Shown piece by piece: positions 22,090 to 42,747 of a stretch of 64,000 nt of DNA (the first letter of the stretch is position 1; the number at the start of each line of letters is the position of its first letter). The stretch covers positions 12,791,479 through 12,855,478 of the forward strand of contig NC_036450.1 in the NCBI RefSeq assembly GCF_002775205.1, written 5' to 3'. This stretch comes from Xiphophorus maculatus. Its lineage: Eukaryota > Chordata > Actinopteri > Cyprinodontiformes > Poeciliidae. The notes beneath the pieces are model-generated. The model made no database searches and was not told the origin of the DNA. It saw only the letters and a list, made by a program, of their open reading frames with translations. The translations under genes were made by a program, and so were the position numbers.

Positions 22090-23419
22090 CAGTGGCGTCA
22101 CCCAGGGAGGCCAGGGGGAGGACACCCCCAGCAAAGCTCTTTTCATGCATATTATATAAGTATATATTTGGAAATATATATTTAGGAGAAGAGAAAGTAA
22201 GTTGTCAACTAATTGCAGCAATTTTAAATAATCTGCAATACAGTTTTTTTTAAAGTGCTCTGTTTTTGAATTCCCATCCCTGCATAACAATATAAATAAA
22301 GCTCCTAAATCCGTATTATGCCTTGCAGACATTTTCTTTATTTTTTTTATTTAACATCCCAGTTACTGCAGCTTTTTTTCACAGAAAAACCACTTTGTTC
22401 TCGTCTAGCTTCTGTCTGTACTTTATTTTATCTGACTGTATTTTTTACTGGTCATTCTGGAAAAATTATTAGCTACTGTAATTAATAATCACATCACATT
22501 TAACCAACTGGGGAAAATGTCAGCCAGTACTATATCTTGAAATGGAATTATCTATTTTAGTCATTCTTCGAGTTTTATATGAGAAAAAAATCATATTTCT
22601 CTAATAAATACACCGGTGATCATTGATAGCCGTTTATGTTGACATGTTGATGTGAATTGTTTGTTTATTTGTTAGTTTATCATTTATTTGCTGTAAAACT
22701 ATGATTGGAGTCGGTGATGACTAACAACTGGCATTTCCAGGGATCCCCAGTCGCTCAGAGTTTATTTTAAGAAATGTTTTTCAGAAATTTGGTACAACAA
22801 TCATGAAATCTGATTAATTTATTCATTAATTGATTGACTGGTTGACTGATTTACGCCTGTCTTATTTTGTGTCCTTGATAGTACTCCACTTTTAAAAGCC
22901 CTTCCCTTTGTGATGGGGTGACACTAATCCTAAAATGCTTCTAAAGGATTTGATGTAACTCCCCAAGACAATCCACCACCTTTGTCAAGGAAGCACTTTT
23001 AAAAACTTTTTGGATGCTTGTTAAATTAATTGTATTTATTTTTGTTTAATTTAGTTGCTTATTTAATTTTTTTTTTTGGGGGGGGGGGGGGTAGAGAGGA
23101 GGCATATGCTGTTATTTTTTTTTTTTTTTTTTCTGATCTAACAGCACAATTTTGAGAAGCTCACTTTCAACCTTTTAATTAAAGTTTTTCCAAAAACGAA
23201 CTCAGTAAATGTTAGGATGTTTATTTATTTATTTTTGTTATATCTCCTTTAACTTTCCCCTTTTTATAAACACTTTTCTTTCCATTTTATCACGTCACTT
23301 TTGAATGCTACACGTTAAGGCAGTTCAGACTTTTCTGCAATCTTTCTTAGTTTCACTCCAAGATTATCAGCGGGTCCCAGTCAGGGCAGCCCTTCAGAAA
23401 CCTTCTAGATACGCCCCTG
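22090..23419. mobile_element. hAT-like non-autonomous DNA transposon, about 1.33 kb
   Basis: The left end CAGTGGCGTCACC at 22090 and the right end ATACGCCCCTG finishing at 23419 form short inverted repeats of CAGNGGCGT type. The flanking octamers TATAAATA (left) and TAGAATTA (right) agree at 6 of 8 positions, as expected for an aged 8-bp target duplication. The interior is AT-rich with poly-T and poly-G runs and no transposase frame. Superfamily assignment is inferred from TIR form and target-site length. Confidence 0.6.
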
Positions 23420-23499
23420 TAGAATTAGCTACTGTATTTTAATTATTTTTTAAATTATTCGGTTTACAAGCCATTTCTTCAAACTGACACAATTTTCAT

Positions 23500-23850
23500 T
23501 TTAATTGGCGCCTTTAAAGACGCCAGTTTTTGGCGCTAGTTATCCTCCGCCTTAGTGAGAGCGCAAAAGATGTTTGCGCCGCAGAGGATTTCAGATAGTT
23601 ATCCACACACACAGTTGCGATTCCATGATGGGAAATTTGTGAATGGGACACGTTAAGCAAGGTATTTGTCGTCCTGTGTGACGCGTTCCTCCTGCAGCCA
23701 ATCACGCGGTCCGCTGGAAGTGTCGAACACGCCGAAAGCGAGCCAATGGCGCGCCGTGGAGCAAAGACTAGCGCAAGGAACGGCCAATCAGCGGAAGGCA
23801 TGCAAACGAAGAATTTGCTCCGGCAGGCTCTGAATGTCAAGTAGTCAAAG
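23500..23850 (+). promoter_or_regulatory. CCAAT/E2F-type promoter-like island
   Basis: A GC-rich segment with three direct CCAAT boxes at 23698-23702, 23743-23747 and 23784-23788, spaced 45 and 41 bp, each in an NF-Y-like context (GCCAATCA or GCCAATGG). An inverted CCAAT lies near 23503 and an E2F-like TTTTGGCGC at 23527-23535. No TATA box is seen. Box orientation and the GC-rich leader to the right suggest rightward transcription from about 23.85 kb. This is inferred from motif layout only. Confidence 0.55.
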
Positions 23851-24614
23851 ATGGAGTCCGGATCTGGGAGGCCGTGTGCTTGTGCAGGGAGGATTTTTCC
23901 CCCCGTCTCTTTCTCTCTTTCCCACCTCCGCAGATCCCCGTCCGCTCGCAGCTTTTCCCCAGGATGACAGCCTCAATCCTCAAAGGAGCGCACCGCGCAG
24001 TGTGGCTTTCGCAGAAGGGTTGCTTTTCTTTTCCTCTTTTTTTATGGACAACTTTTTTTTCCTCCTCCTGCTCTCTTCTGCCCATAACGGATCGTCCCTC
24101 CCTTTGACCAGATACTATTCATGATTTTGGAGGCGGAGGAGGGGAGGGGAGGACAGGAGGGAGAGGGTGTCCACTGTGAGTTGTAGCCGTTTTTGCGTAA
24201 AAATGTCAGGAGCTCGGCGCAGAAACTTGGAAGTTGTTGTTTTTTCCTAATATGCGACCTTTAAGAGGGAGGGGGATCAGAAACAGCGACGAGAGTTGAG
24301 TCGATCCACGTTGCGCTGCGCATCTGGAAGCTCGTGTCTTAAAAAAAAAATATATATATATATATTTATATATTTATATCACAGAAAAAAAACTTGATCG
24401 GGATTCGTGGACAGAGCTTGTTCGGCTCTTATCGCATTGTAATGGCTCTCCGGAGAAAGCGGGGTACGCGTGTGCGGCCATATATGCTGTTGTGCAATCT
24501 AACAAGTCGCCTGTAATGTGTTGTAAGCTCAGGTCCTGCGCTGGAGGGAAGGAGAGGCGGATAGGCCGCTCACACAAATGGATAGCGGACTTTTTAAAAA
24601 GCCTCCTCACGCAG
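23851..24614 (+). other. Candidate first exon of an unidentified plus-strand gene
   Basis: A GC-rich leader downstream of the CCAAT island ends in a good donor, CACGCAG/GTAAAA at 24614. ATG 24578-24580 opens 12 codons (MDSGLFKKPPHA) up to the donor, leaving phase 1. An earlier ATG at 23851 (AAGATGG context) gives only a 38-residue upstream ORF. I do not recognise the peptide and found no later coding exon in the window, so the partner exons could lie far to the right or the transcript could be noncoding. Confidence 0.4.
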
Positions 24615-24872
24615 GTAAAATACAAAACAACAACACCTGGAGGGGCTTTCTGCAACGTGTGGAAGAGCCACGGTGTTCTGGAGATTTCCAGTGTCCCCTC
24701 CAGTGTGCCATGCTATCCACTCTGTGGGTTGTGTAACTGTGTTTCCAGCGATCAAAGTTGTCTGCTTTTATTTCAGAGATTGTTACACGACTTTTTTCTT
24801 TTTGTTAAGTTTTATTTATTCTTCTTCTCTTGGAGCTCAGGTGATTTATTTTCCTATTTTTCTTGTTTGTTT

Positions 24873-24909
<37 letters not shown>

Positions 24910-26231
24910 CACCACAGAAGGAAAAGCCAGAGTGTGTGATGGTTTTGTGGATGAAACATATCTGTTAGCTCGCTGCAAGCTGTTAAAAGTGTGTGTACTC
25001 CCCCCCACCCCTTCTCTCCTTTTTTGCGTTCATTCCGTTCTCCAGCCTCTCTCCCCTCCATCCCCCCATTTCGCCACCAAAATTAGAATGCATGTCATTC
25101 ACTGCAGAGAATCGTATGGGCCCACATGCTGGGAAATTCCCATTCTCCCAGTGTTGGTGAGGAGGGGAGGTGTATGTGGGGGGGAGAGAGGGGGTGGGGT
25201 GGGAGAAGGGTGCTGTTTAATTTGGGGAAGTTCATTTAACTCCACCAGTGAAAAGTGATATTGTTAATCTGTCACATACTAACTTTTTGCCTCCCACAGA
25301 TCCACTTTGTTTTACATCTTGAGGTCGAGACTTACAGGAAGAAAAGCTTTAAATAAGACGTTTGATCAAAACCTGCAGATTTGTTCAGATTTCCAAGTAA
25401 TGTCACTACTTGCTTGGCTTGTGGATGCATTGTTACCGTGTTTTTTTTTCTAAGGCATACATCCTTCAAAAGTGGGATAGACATATGTCATCAGCACATG
25501 CGTTAAACAGCATAAGATGTAATCACAAGGTTGTTGTAGTGAAGAGGAGGCTGGTGGGATCCATGTTGTTGTCCACTGCCCTTTTTCTGTTGCACTACTG
25601 GACACTGACATGAGCAGTGCAATATTAAAAGGGCATTGGATGATTGAAAAGAAAAGAGACCCACTCTTCGTCTTTGCACACTTTGAAACAGCACAAGGAG
25701 CTTATAAAGTTGTCTAACCTTAACGCCTACCATATCATTTATGATTCAAGTTTTTATGAGACATCTGCCTCTTGAAAAAAAAAAACAAGCCCCACATGTC
25801 TTCTTTTCTGCTAAACCTGTACATGGAGTTTCTGAAGGTGTCTTAATGCTATAATACCAATTTTCTTGTGCTTTAACAGAGTTAGTACTTTTCTCGCTCT
25901 CTTTCGAATTGTGTTTTATGCGTTTGTGTCATGAAAGAGAAATCCTTTTTTGATTAGCACATGACCGCAAAAGCCCAAAGTGTCAACATGATGCAAGTGG
26001 AAACCAAGTGATGCTTCAGAATTATTTTTCAGGTTTTTATTGTATTTTTTCTTAAAAGCTTTCAGTAAACAAAGTCAGAATTTTCTACAAATTGTTTGGT
26101 TGCATCTGGTCTTTGAAGAGTTAATGTGAGGAAGTATCTTGTTTGGTTTGTTATGCACAACAAGAAAATTGAAGCAGCTGGTTTTCAATTTCTGCAAAAT
26201 TCAAACAACTCTTTGCTTTATCCACTATTTA

Positions 26232-26234
<3 letters not shown>

Positions 26235-26313
<79 letters not shown>
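26235..26313. repeat. (TA)n microsatellite
   Basis: About 39 uninterrupted TA units, able to form cruciforms. They give spurious (IY)n frames. Confidence 0.95.
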
Positions 26314-26315
<2 letters not shown>

Positions 26316-29300
26316 GCAATTTTGAGTTTGTCAGTGAGGAACGGCCACGTGCTGACACATGCTGAGGTCAGCTGCTTTGACAATGTTGCACTACTGTACC
26401 ATCCATTCTAGCAGTGCAATAGTATTGTCATAGCATTTGGCCTCAGTGCTGAAAATAAGAGGCCCATTAAAAAAAAAAAATCAGTGTGTGAGGAAGTGGA
26501 GCTGATGGCTGATGGCAGGTGGTGGTGCAGAGAGCAGGAGCCTCCTAAAACTGTTTACCCAGTGTGTTGTGTTTACAGACGAGGGTTTACTCCCGCCTGA
26601 TTGGCTGACACAAGTCCTCAAGGTTTGAACAAAATCAATGTTTTACATTGAAAACCCCGGTTTTAGTCATGCTGAGTTCAATTAATGACTGAAAATGTCC
26701 TAAAAAGAGAGGTGAAAAGAGACTAAAACCATCTGAAACAAACAATCAGGATTCTATTTTTCTGATCAGCCAACCCCCTCCTCCATCCCTTTCCTGCTGT
26801 TCTTTATGTGACTGTTGTTCTGTTGTGACATCAAATACTGCCACAGTGTGTATTGATAAGTGGATGGAACAGGAAAAAGAAGCAGAAAGGGGGGGTTGGA
26901 GGTCGATGTGTGGCTCTGAGCATCCTCGATGGCAGCAGGTCGGCGGGGGGAGGGGCCCTTCGGCAGGAATGCAGGGCCTTCTCTCCCCCCACCCCTCTTT
27001 CTCTTTTTTTTTTTTTGCATTTTGCCTTCTCTTTTCTTTCTCTCTCTCTCTTTATCCCCCTGTCGAGATTAGGTGTCAGTGCTCCTGTGTGCCTCGTGTT
27101 TGAACCCTCTGGTTAAAGAGCAAAGAAGTTTGTTTGTTTTGATGACTGTGCCCACGTTAAAGTGGGTGGACGTATTTAACCGCAGTCCAGTTGCTGTTAA
27201 AAGCCGCCTTGAGAAGGACACTTAAGTCATTATTAAAAACAGACATGTTCTGTGGGGCCCCTCCGATGGCTGTGCTGCAGTAAAAGGTTAAATTTCCCTT
27301 GTTGTTGGGGGGATTTATCTCCCCCAAAACAGGTTACAGATTCTCAGAATCAAATACAAAAAACATTTTATTTGGTATTCTGTTTAGGTGGGTTTGCGCT
27401 GAAAGGAGAAAGCAAAAGGGAAAATCTCTGCCACTTGACTTGTGTGAAATTCTCTCTGAGTAAAGAACGTGACTTGTTTAGGCTTGCCTTGCAATGCTTG
27501 CTGGGAAATCCTGGAATGTGTGGAATGGGGGCCGGTGGTGCTTCTGCAGTTATCTGACTGCATGGAGCAGCAGTGGAGCCCAACATCTCAGCAAGTGTGT
27601 TTTCATATGTGCAGCCTTTGAATTAGCTCACAACTAAGAGATCAGTACGAATCATAACGTTCACAACGTTTGCTCTGGGTTGGGTTGTTGGGATTTAGGT
27701 GTACATGTGTGGTTTTTCTGGCTGCTTTCAAACACTTCATTTTGAAAAATTAATTCACTGTTAAGAGTTTTTTCATCCATCTAAATTAAAATCCTTACAT
27801 TTCACAAGGCTGAAAATGATCTGTTTTACGCGTGAATGTTTATTTATTTTTAATGATTATATTTGTTTTGTTACTGTTTTGATTAAATGGGTTTTTTTCT
27901 ATCTTTTTGAATGAAGACAAATAAAGGTGATGATCTAATTAAGCATTTGTGGAGGCTTTCTTGAGAAAAAAAAAAAAACTTTTAAGTGAGTAGGACATGC
28001 TACGCTAACAACAACCTCAGAATAAAATTCTGGAACAAAAAGATTAGTTTGTACGAAAGTTGATCTAAAGAGTTGAAATCTAAAAAAGTTTTAGAGTTGC
28101 ATAATTTATTCAAAGGCCTAAAATGCATCCTATGTTTTAAAAGGATAGAATTAGAAGTTTTGTTCGAATTTTTAGCAGCAGCAAACAATTTTGTAAGTCT
28201 TGCTTAATATCATTAAATTTTTTGATTCATTATTGCTATTTAGTTTAAATGAAAAGGAATTAAAACTTGACAGAAACAGTAAAATTATGTAGTTAATGGC
28301 GTCTGGATTTCTTTGAAATAAAAGTCAAAGGTGTAAGTAATTTGTTTTGTGTGAAAAATCAAGCTTATAAATACAAAAATGAAGATAATTTTGTGCAAGA
28401 AAATCACCCAAATTTACAAAGTGTACTTTAAGAGGATTCTAATAAAGAAAAAAACAATTAAAATAAATACATAAGGATAACATGCAAGTGTCACATCAAT
28501 GCTGCTTTTCTTGTCTGGATTTTTATTTTGCTTAAAGTCGACTTCTCCCTCTCTAAAAACAAGAGATTCTTTGTGTTTATTCATCATCTGCAAAAAATAA
28601 AAAAAATTAAAACATGCATTGTGTCATCTTGAACCCTGCTGCTCATCTTCTGCATAACTGTGAATATGTGACGTATCTTTGTAACTTAGTTTCTGCTGAG
28701 TGCTGCTCAGCTCTCAGAGGAGCACACATGATGTCTGCGGTTTTGGCAGAGAGCAAACTATTATTTATATCATCACCTCGCTTCCCTTTCAGAAAGTTTT
28801 CAGGATTTTTTTTTAAGCACTTGGATCTGAAAGAGTGAAATGTGATGCGTTGTGACATTTTTAACACCTAAGCGCTCTTGAGGCTTTAGTTAGTTGGAAA
28901 GGAGATATGTGTAGATTAGAAACATGCTAAGTGCCCCCATGATTCATGGAGCACATTAAACAGCTAAGACTTTTGTCAATGTTATCCAAAGTATATCAGC
29001 TCTGCTTACATTTTTTTTATGGTTAAATTTTTCTTTTTCACCTTTTCATAACCTTGAATCTCTAAACTAATAAAACTACATCAAACGTTAAACTGCTTTT
29101 GTTTAATAAAACACATCCTGAGACACAGCAACGAAGTGATTAAAGCAGTCAAAACAGGAGAGATGAAAGATTGGGATTTCTGCATGCAGGAAAATAAAAC
29201 AGGACAAAATTAACTAAATGATCTAGTGACAATAAATACAGGTGACAAGCAGACAATGGTGACGGGAAATCCAAACAAAACCAAAAATAGCCCCAGATAC

Positions 29301-29323
29301 AACAAATGAAATCATCTAGGAAA

Positions 29324-29326
<3 letters not shown>

Positions 29327-29357
<31 letters not shown>
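29327..29357 (+). repeat. (GT)n microsatellite
   Basis: About 15 GT units. Confidence 0.9.
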
Positions 29358-29358
<1 letters not shown>

Positions 29359-29763
29359 CCGTGTGTTTATGAAGAAAGAAGCTCTGAGAAAAGGAGAGGA
29401 GTTATCACCTCAATGGTATAATTAAATTTAAAAACTGTCAAAGAAGAAGCCGTGCTTATGAATAGATACGTTGTGTTTTGATCCTAACATGTCGCTTCAG
29501 ACTGAAACAGAAAACAAAATCCATCCATAATCTTTAAAAAAAAAAAAAAAAACATGCAGTGGCTGGTGTTCGGGAGCAAAACAGGAAAACTGTGACACTC
29601 CACACACTTCAGTCCTGCAAGATGACTGGATCATTTCCTGTGCGGAGATGGGGGAGAAAAAAACTCATATATAATCACACATGAGCTCTGACATCATGCA
29701 GGGAGGAGAAGAAGGAGGAGGGAGAGTGTGAATCAGAGTGTGTACCACAGGACCACACAGGTC

Positions 29764-29768
<5 letters not shown>

Positions 29769-29820
<52 letters not shown>
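29769..29820 (+). repeat. (GT)n microsatellite
   Basis: 26 uninterrupted GT units. Confidence 0.95.
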
Positions 29821-29821
<1 letters not shown>

Positions 29822-31053
29822 GGTTCATGTACTACACAAGTATCACATTTGATTAGCTCAGTTTTTGCTTCATGACTGTCTCCCATGATTAGTTTATTGG
29901 ATGAATTTAAAGGATTGACTGATGCAAAACAAGATTCAAAACGCCTTTGTACATTTAATGCTCAAAACTAAAAGCAATGTTAGTGTTAGTTTTGGGGATC
30001 AAATATGTAGATGTTCAATAATTATGAAGAAAATCTGTGTTGAAATGATCCGTATGGTGGAGAAGGGATTAAGTGCCATCTAGTGGATGATCAGATGAAC
30101 CTAACCCTTGCGGGGTCTCAGTGGTTTGTTCTGATGAGAATCAGAGAGGCGACTTATCAGCTCTTCAGTCCATCACAGGACAAGACATTAAAAAGTTCAC
30201 CCTTGTTCCATCTTTAGATTCCTATCATCAATGTATCAGTTCATTTCCTTAACCACACACCATGAGAATTGTACCTACAAAGTTCTCTGCTGGTAAGAGG
30301 TTTTAGGGTTTATATTGAGTATCATTCCTCTATTAAACATGGCCTGAGATCCAAAGGCTTGAATTTTGGTCAGACCCGACTAACTTCTACTGGTCATGTT
30401 TGGTCAGTATTTCTCTGGCTTATCCAAATATTATAAAGCAAACTTTGAATGAGCTTCAATATGCTTTTCCTTCAAGAGTTGAGTCTTGATTGTTTATTGT
30501 ATTACTTTTTTGTTTTTATGGGTAAAACACACCAAGCACTAACTTCACATAGGTCTTTGTACAACTCTTCTGACTTGTTGATTTGACTCTTCTGTCAGAT
30601 TTATTGAGGTACACCTATGTGTGTGCTCCTTGGATTGCTACTGACCTCTGGTGAAAATGCAGCGCAATGGGCCATTAGAAACATTTTTACAGAGATAAAT
30701 TGTTTCTTTGTTTTACTCTGCAACAGTCAATGTAAGTGGTTCTACAAAATAAAGCTATTGTGAACAACTCAAACTCAGTAAAAGACTCAACAGATTTGTA
30801 TTAAAAATCTTAAATGTTTTGAGCATCAGCATGTATCATTTCCACAAATATGTGGAGTTAATGTAAATTAATGAATAGTCAACAGGATTAATATCAGTGA
30901 TTTATTGACTTAATTCGGCAGAAGTTGCAGAAACAATAAAAAAATAAATTAAAAAAAATTATTTTTGAAAACCATTACACAAATCCTATATTTAAAGCAC
31001 ATTCTGCACCGTTCACATGTTAAAGACTCACATTTACAATAACTACCCTTAAC

Positions 31054-31170
31054 ATTCATTCATCCATTATCTATTCCCGCTTTTCCTTGAAGGATGCTTA
31101 TCTCCAGCGGTCACTGGGTGAATGGGGGGTAAACCCTGGGCGTGTCGCCAGTTCAGCACAGCAATCCCTA
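31054..31170 (+). repeat. Dispersed fish repeat fragment
   Basis: ATTCATCCATTATCTATTCC, then a TTATC segment and AAACCCTGGGCGTGTCGCCA. This resembles the widespread fish repeat that reads ATCCATT...TATCC...CCCTGGACAGGTCGCCAGT. It is a short 3'-type fragment. Confidence 0.55.
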
Positions 31171-31399
31171 ACATTTCAGTGTAAACTTTTTTAATCACAA
31201 AGCATTATTTATCCAGCAGATGGCGCACTAGGTGACCGATGTGACATCAGTGTGTAAATGCAGACAGGAACCTCCACTATGTTCTACTTCGTGAAGAAAC
31301 GCATCTGCGGGGCAACAACAAGAAAAAGACTCATTCAATTGTGACAGAAAACAAAGCAAACATTTATATTTGATTTCAAATCCTTAAAAAATGCAAACC

Positions 31400-39502
<8,103 letters not shown>

Positions 39503-39900
39503 TTGCTCCACAAGAGGCCCGCAGGGAAGCTTATCTGTCGCGTCCCTCGGAGGAAGCCTGCGGTCAGCTGCGGTCAACGCTTCCAGCCCTCAGTCACCTC
39601 GGAGGGCTTTAAATGGTCAGAGTTGCCCAAAAGATTGGGTGGGCGTCTCCTTCTCGGTGTTTTTTGTTGACGTGCGCTGTTGACTTTGCGCTTCTGTTTT
39701 CCAAACCCATCCAGCATCTCGCCCCTGGCCACATGCGTCGTCCTGTAGCACTTTCAGCTCTGAAGGTTTAGATTGCGTTATCAGTGGCTCGCACATGTAC
39801 GGGGGCAGCGCGTGCATGCGTAAGTTGGTGGGAGTTCCCCCGATGATTGTCGAAAGACCCCTGACCCGAAGTTCAGCTTGTACCAACAAAGCAAAAATGC
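39503..39900 (-). promoter_or_regulatory. Presumed nt5c2l1 5' UTR and promoter region
   Basis: A GC-richer segment directly upstream of the minus-strand start ATG (39502-39500). No TATA box or sharp core element is visible. Open frames here do not join the gene in frame. Assignment rests on position. Confidence 0.4.
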
Positions 39901-39949
39901 TTAAGACATTTTGATTTGTGATCTGTTTGGTTTTTTACAAACAAGAGCT

Positions 39950-40130
39950 ATAAAATCACAAACTTCAATGTATTTCCCTTCGTTTTTGTGGGGTAGACCG
40001 ATATATGTAGCAGATGCTTGTGAAGTGGAATCACCCAAAAAAAATTTTCAAACATCTTAAAAGTGTGGTGTGCACTTATTTTCAGCCCCCTTTCATCTAA
40101 TGCACTCCAAATTCACTAGCCTTAAAACTT
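39950..40130 (+). mobile_element. Tc1-like element end fragment
   Basis: AACTTCAATGTATTTCCCTT, then TTGTGAAGTGGAATCACCCA, a TGTGGTGTGCACTTATTTTC segment and TTCAGCCCCCTTTCATCTAA run in the order of a common fish Tc1-like terminal region. Confidence 0.6.
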
Positions 40131-40869
40131 TTAACATCTGATGTGGGAAAATGGCTGGAGCGCCCTCCGAAACTTCCCACCGGGAAAGTAGGGGCAACTT
40201 TGAGTACTATTACAACTTGTCCGACTTTGCTGTGGTAGTAAGTTGTGGTGGAAACATGTTTACTTTACAGGTCATGCTTGTAAAAGTGCATCTAAAATTA
40301 AAAGTTGACCTGGAGTTAATTGCTTTGAAAAGGCTTGGTTGAACGTCATGTTCATTTTCAAATAGTACTTTTTTCTACACATCAAATTTTCCCTGCTTTA
40401 TAGAGAGGCAAGGCGTAAAAATGCCACTTTCTATATTACCTAATTCATTAAAGAAATAGCATTACAAAACCATTGCTTCATTCTTCAGAGGATTGTTTGT
40501 GGAAACTTATTTCTAGAGCCTTAAGGAAGGAACAAAGCTCTTTATTTGCTACTAATCGCCTGAAAATGTTGGGACTTGTCACTTTCAGATTGTTGTGAGA
40601 TCTAAGGGACAGAGGGACCTAAATTTGCCTGAAAAATAATATATGAATAACATAAACAAATTAATAAATGTACAGTAGAGCTCACTGATGAGATCGATAT
40701 GGCTCCATTGACTGCCTGACATAATACTAACTGAAAGATATAGATTATTTATTGCCATAATGAAAGAGGAAGCAAAATAATAAATTTGCAGTCATGGCTA
40801 AATGTAATAACACCCTTGCTGTGTTACTTGAAATTATGAGGAAATGAGGGTCATTAAAAATCAGCACAA

Positions 40870-41140
40870 GTGACCATCTCCACTGAAGGAGTCAGATGTC
40901 ATGAATGATCTTAGAGAAGCAATAATTGCTGCACATCAACACAAGAAGGGTTGGAAGGCCTTTTTCATAGAATTTGATGTCCATCATTCTTCACTAGTAG
41001 AAAGTTTCAGACAGCTGCCAATCATCACAGGAGTGGCCATCCCTGCATGCGGTCAGACAATAAAACAAACCTCAGTAGCTACAGCTCAGGCTTTACAGGC
41101 CTAAGGTAACAAGTTGAATAATGACAATCATGATATGTGA
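40870..41140 (+). mobile_element. Tc1-like transposase N-terminal fragment
   Basis: An open frame at about 40901-41104 begins NDLREAIIAAHQHKKGWKAF and continues FDVHHSS, matching the helix-turn-helix start of fish Tc1 transposases (NDLREAI, then EVHHSTV). It ends TAQALQA where the family reads TSQTLQA. An internal deletion and frame changes make it non-functional. Confidence 0.85.
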
Positions 41141-41384
41141 GCTATAACAAGTACAATGTGACATTTTGGAATGGTTGTCAGAAGAAATGCTCTTTTTAAT
41201 AAACATTAGATGTCATCTAATCTTACTCTGTTTGCTAGAAGAATTTACTCAAATGAAGTTAGGTTATTCTAAATCTATTGTGTTTTAAAATAATAGGAAC
41301 CCTGCTACAGCTACCGGATAAGAAGTGTGTTTAAACACATTTATGATCATTCTTTCCACAGGACATTTGTGAGGTCAGACACTG

Positions 41385-41610
41385 ATGTTGGACAATAAGC
41401 CCCGGCTCGCAGTCTTTACTCAAATTTACCCCAAAAGTGCTCCACAAAGTCAAACTCATGACTCTTTAAAAATATTTGAGTTTCTTCCACACCAACCTTG
41501 TCACCTCTTGGTGCAAAGTCAAGTTACAATAAGTAAGGGGTATCAGCAAACTGGACCCACAAAGTTTGGAGCACGAGATTGTCTAAAATTTCTTGTTTGA
41601 TTACTGTTTG
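41385..41610 (-). mobile_element. Tc1-like transposase C-terminal fragment, second family
   Basis: The plus strand CCCGGCTCGCAGTCTTTACT, CTTCCACACCAACCTTGTCA and CAAAGTTTGGAGCACGAGAT is the reverse of the Tc1 DDE-domain end (family order: NFMLPTLW, VEELDWP, PDLNPIEHLWDELERRLRA). Several in-frame stops. Confidence 0.75.
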
Positions 41611-42747
41611 CCACTAGTAATCAATCAGCTGACTAGCCTTAAATGTTTTAGATCGAGTGTGAAAAACGTGACTCTAACAGAGACAAACACAGAAACTTGT
41701 TCAGCTTACTCTGCTGTACAGGTGTTCACAGCTGATCCCCACACAACTTGAGAGAGCTGCAACAAGGAAGAATGAAGAAAACCTGAAGTTTACAGATGCA
41801 CAAACCTGATAGAAACCAAAGATGCGTCTACTAAATACTGAAGGCAGTGAATATTCATGCAATCACTTAGTTTATATTGCATATTTTTATTTATCTATTG
41901 TCATTTTATAGGAATCAATTTTCACTTTGACATTAAACAGCTAAATTTGAGCTGTTTCATGATATTCGTGTAAATGAATATTTAGCAAAAGCAATTAAAA
42001 AGTAAAACATCCAAGGAGGTGAAGGCTTTTTTATTATCTTAAAAATAAACTGGAAAAACTAAATCCAAAGGAATGAGCATATATAGCAAGTAAAACCTTA
42101 ACAACAATAATTAACACAACAAAATGATTTTATCATGGCAAGACATAAATGTAAAACATAAATGACACACAAAAAAGATCACTTACAAACAAAATCAAAA
42201 ACCAAATTTCCAAGGAATGTAGCATCTTCCTTAATCTCTAACTTTGTCTTTATTCAGCATCACATCATCATGATCTGCAGCTGCATTTCCTACAAGTCAA
42301 ACCCGACTGAAATGCGGCGATGGGATCTTATGGGAACTTGACATTTAAATGACTGCATTTAAAAGGGATGAAATGTTTCTCCCATGTTTGTATGAACACA
42401 TTATCTATAAATTCAACAAACAGAAAAGATGTCACAATCCGATCAATTTTATGAACAAGAACAGAATTTGTATTTTATTCATATTGACAAGTATTGTTTA
42501 ATACATTTAAACGATGTAATTTTTTAAATTCTGAAATTCACATATTCATGTATGTTTTGAGTAAAAACACTGTACAAGAGCAGAACTATTACAATGAAAA
42601 TTGTTGGTGAAATGATTTTTTTTTCACCAATATTTCCCTCAAATATCAGTTTCTTTTTCTTACACATTTTAGTAAAAAAACTGATCACTGAACTAAACTC
42701 AAAATATAGCACTTGTATAGTAGCTGCACGCTTTGCCCAACACTGCA
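41611..42747. other. Intergenic, transporter 3' side
   Basis: AT-rich sequence without a coding exon. On the minus strand it should hold the transporter 3' UTR; a minus-strand AATAAA (plus TTTATT) lies near 42474. Nothing else supported. Confidence 0.4.

Larger units (their letters stand above)
24615..31399. other. No recognised gene
   Basis: Mixed AT-rich and GC-richer sequence with microsatellites, a 34-base poly-T at 24874-24907 and one fish-type repeat at 31.05 kb. GC-richer patches at 25.0-25.26, 26.75-27.1 and 27.24-27.6 kb contain open frames, but none has a recognisable domain or splice context. Confidence 0.5.

Noticed and set aside
23514..23840. 108-aa minus-strand ORF over the CCAAT island
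   Set aside because: It spans promoter motifs and has no recognisable domain; the frame is explained by GC-rich composition.
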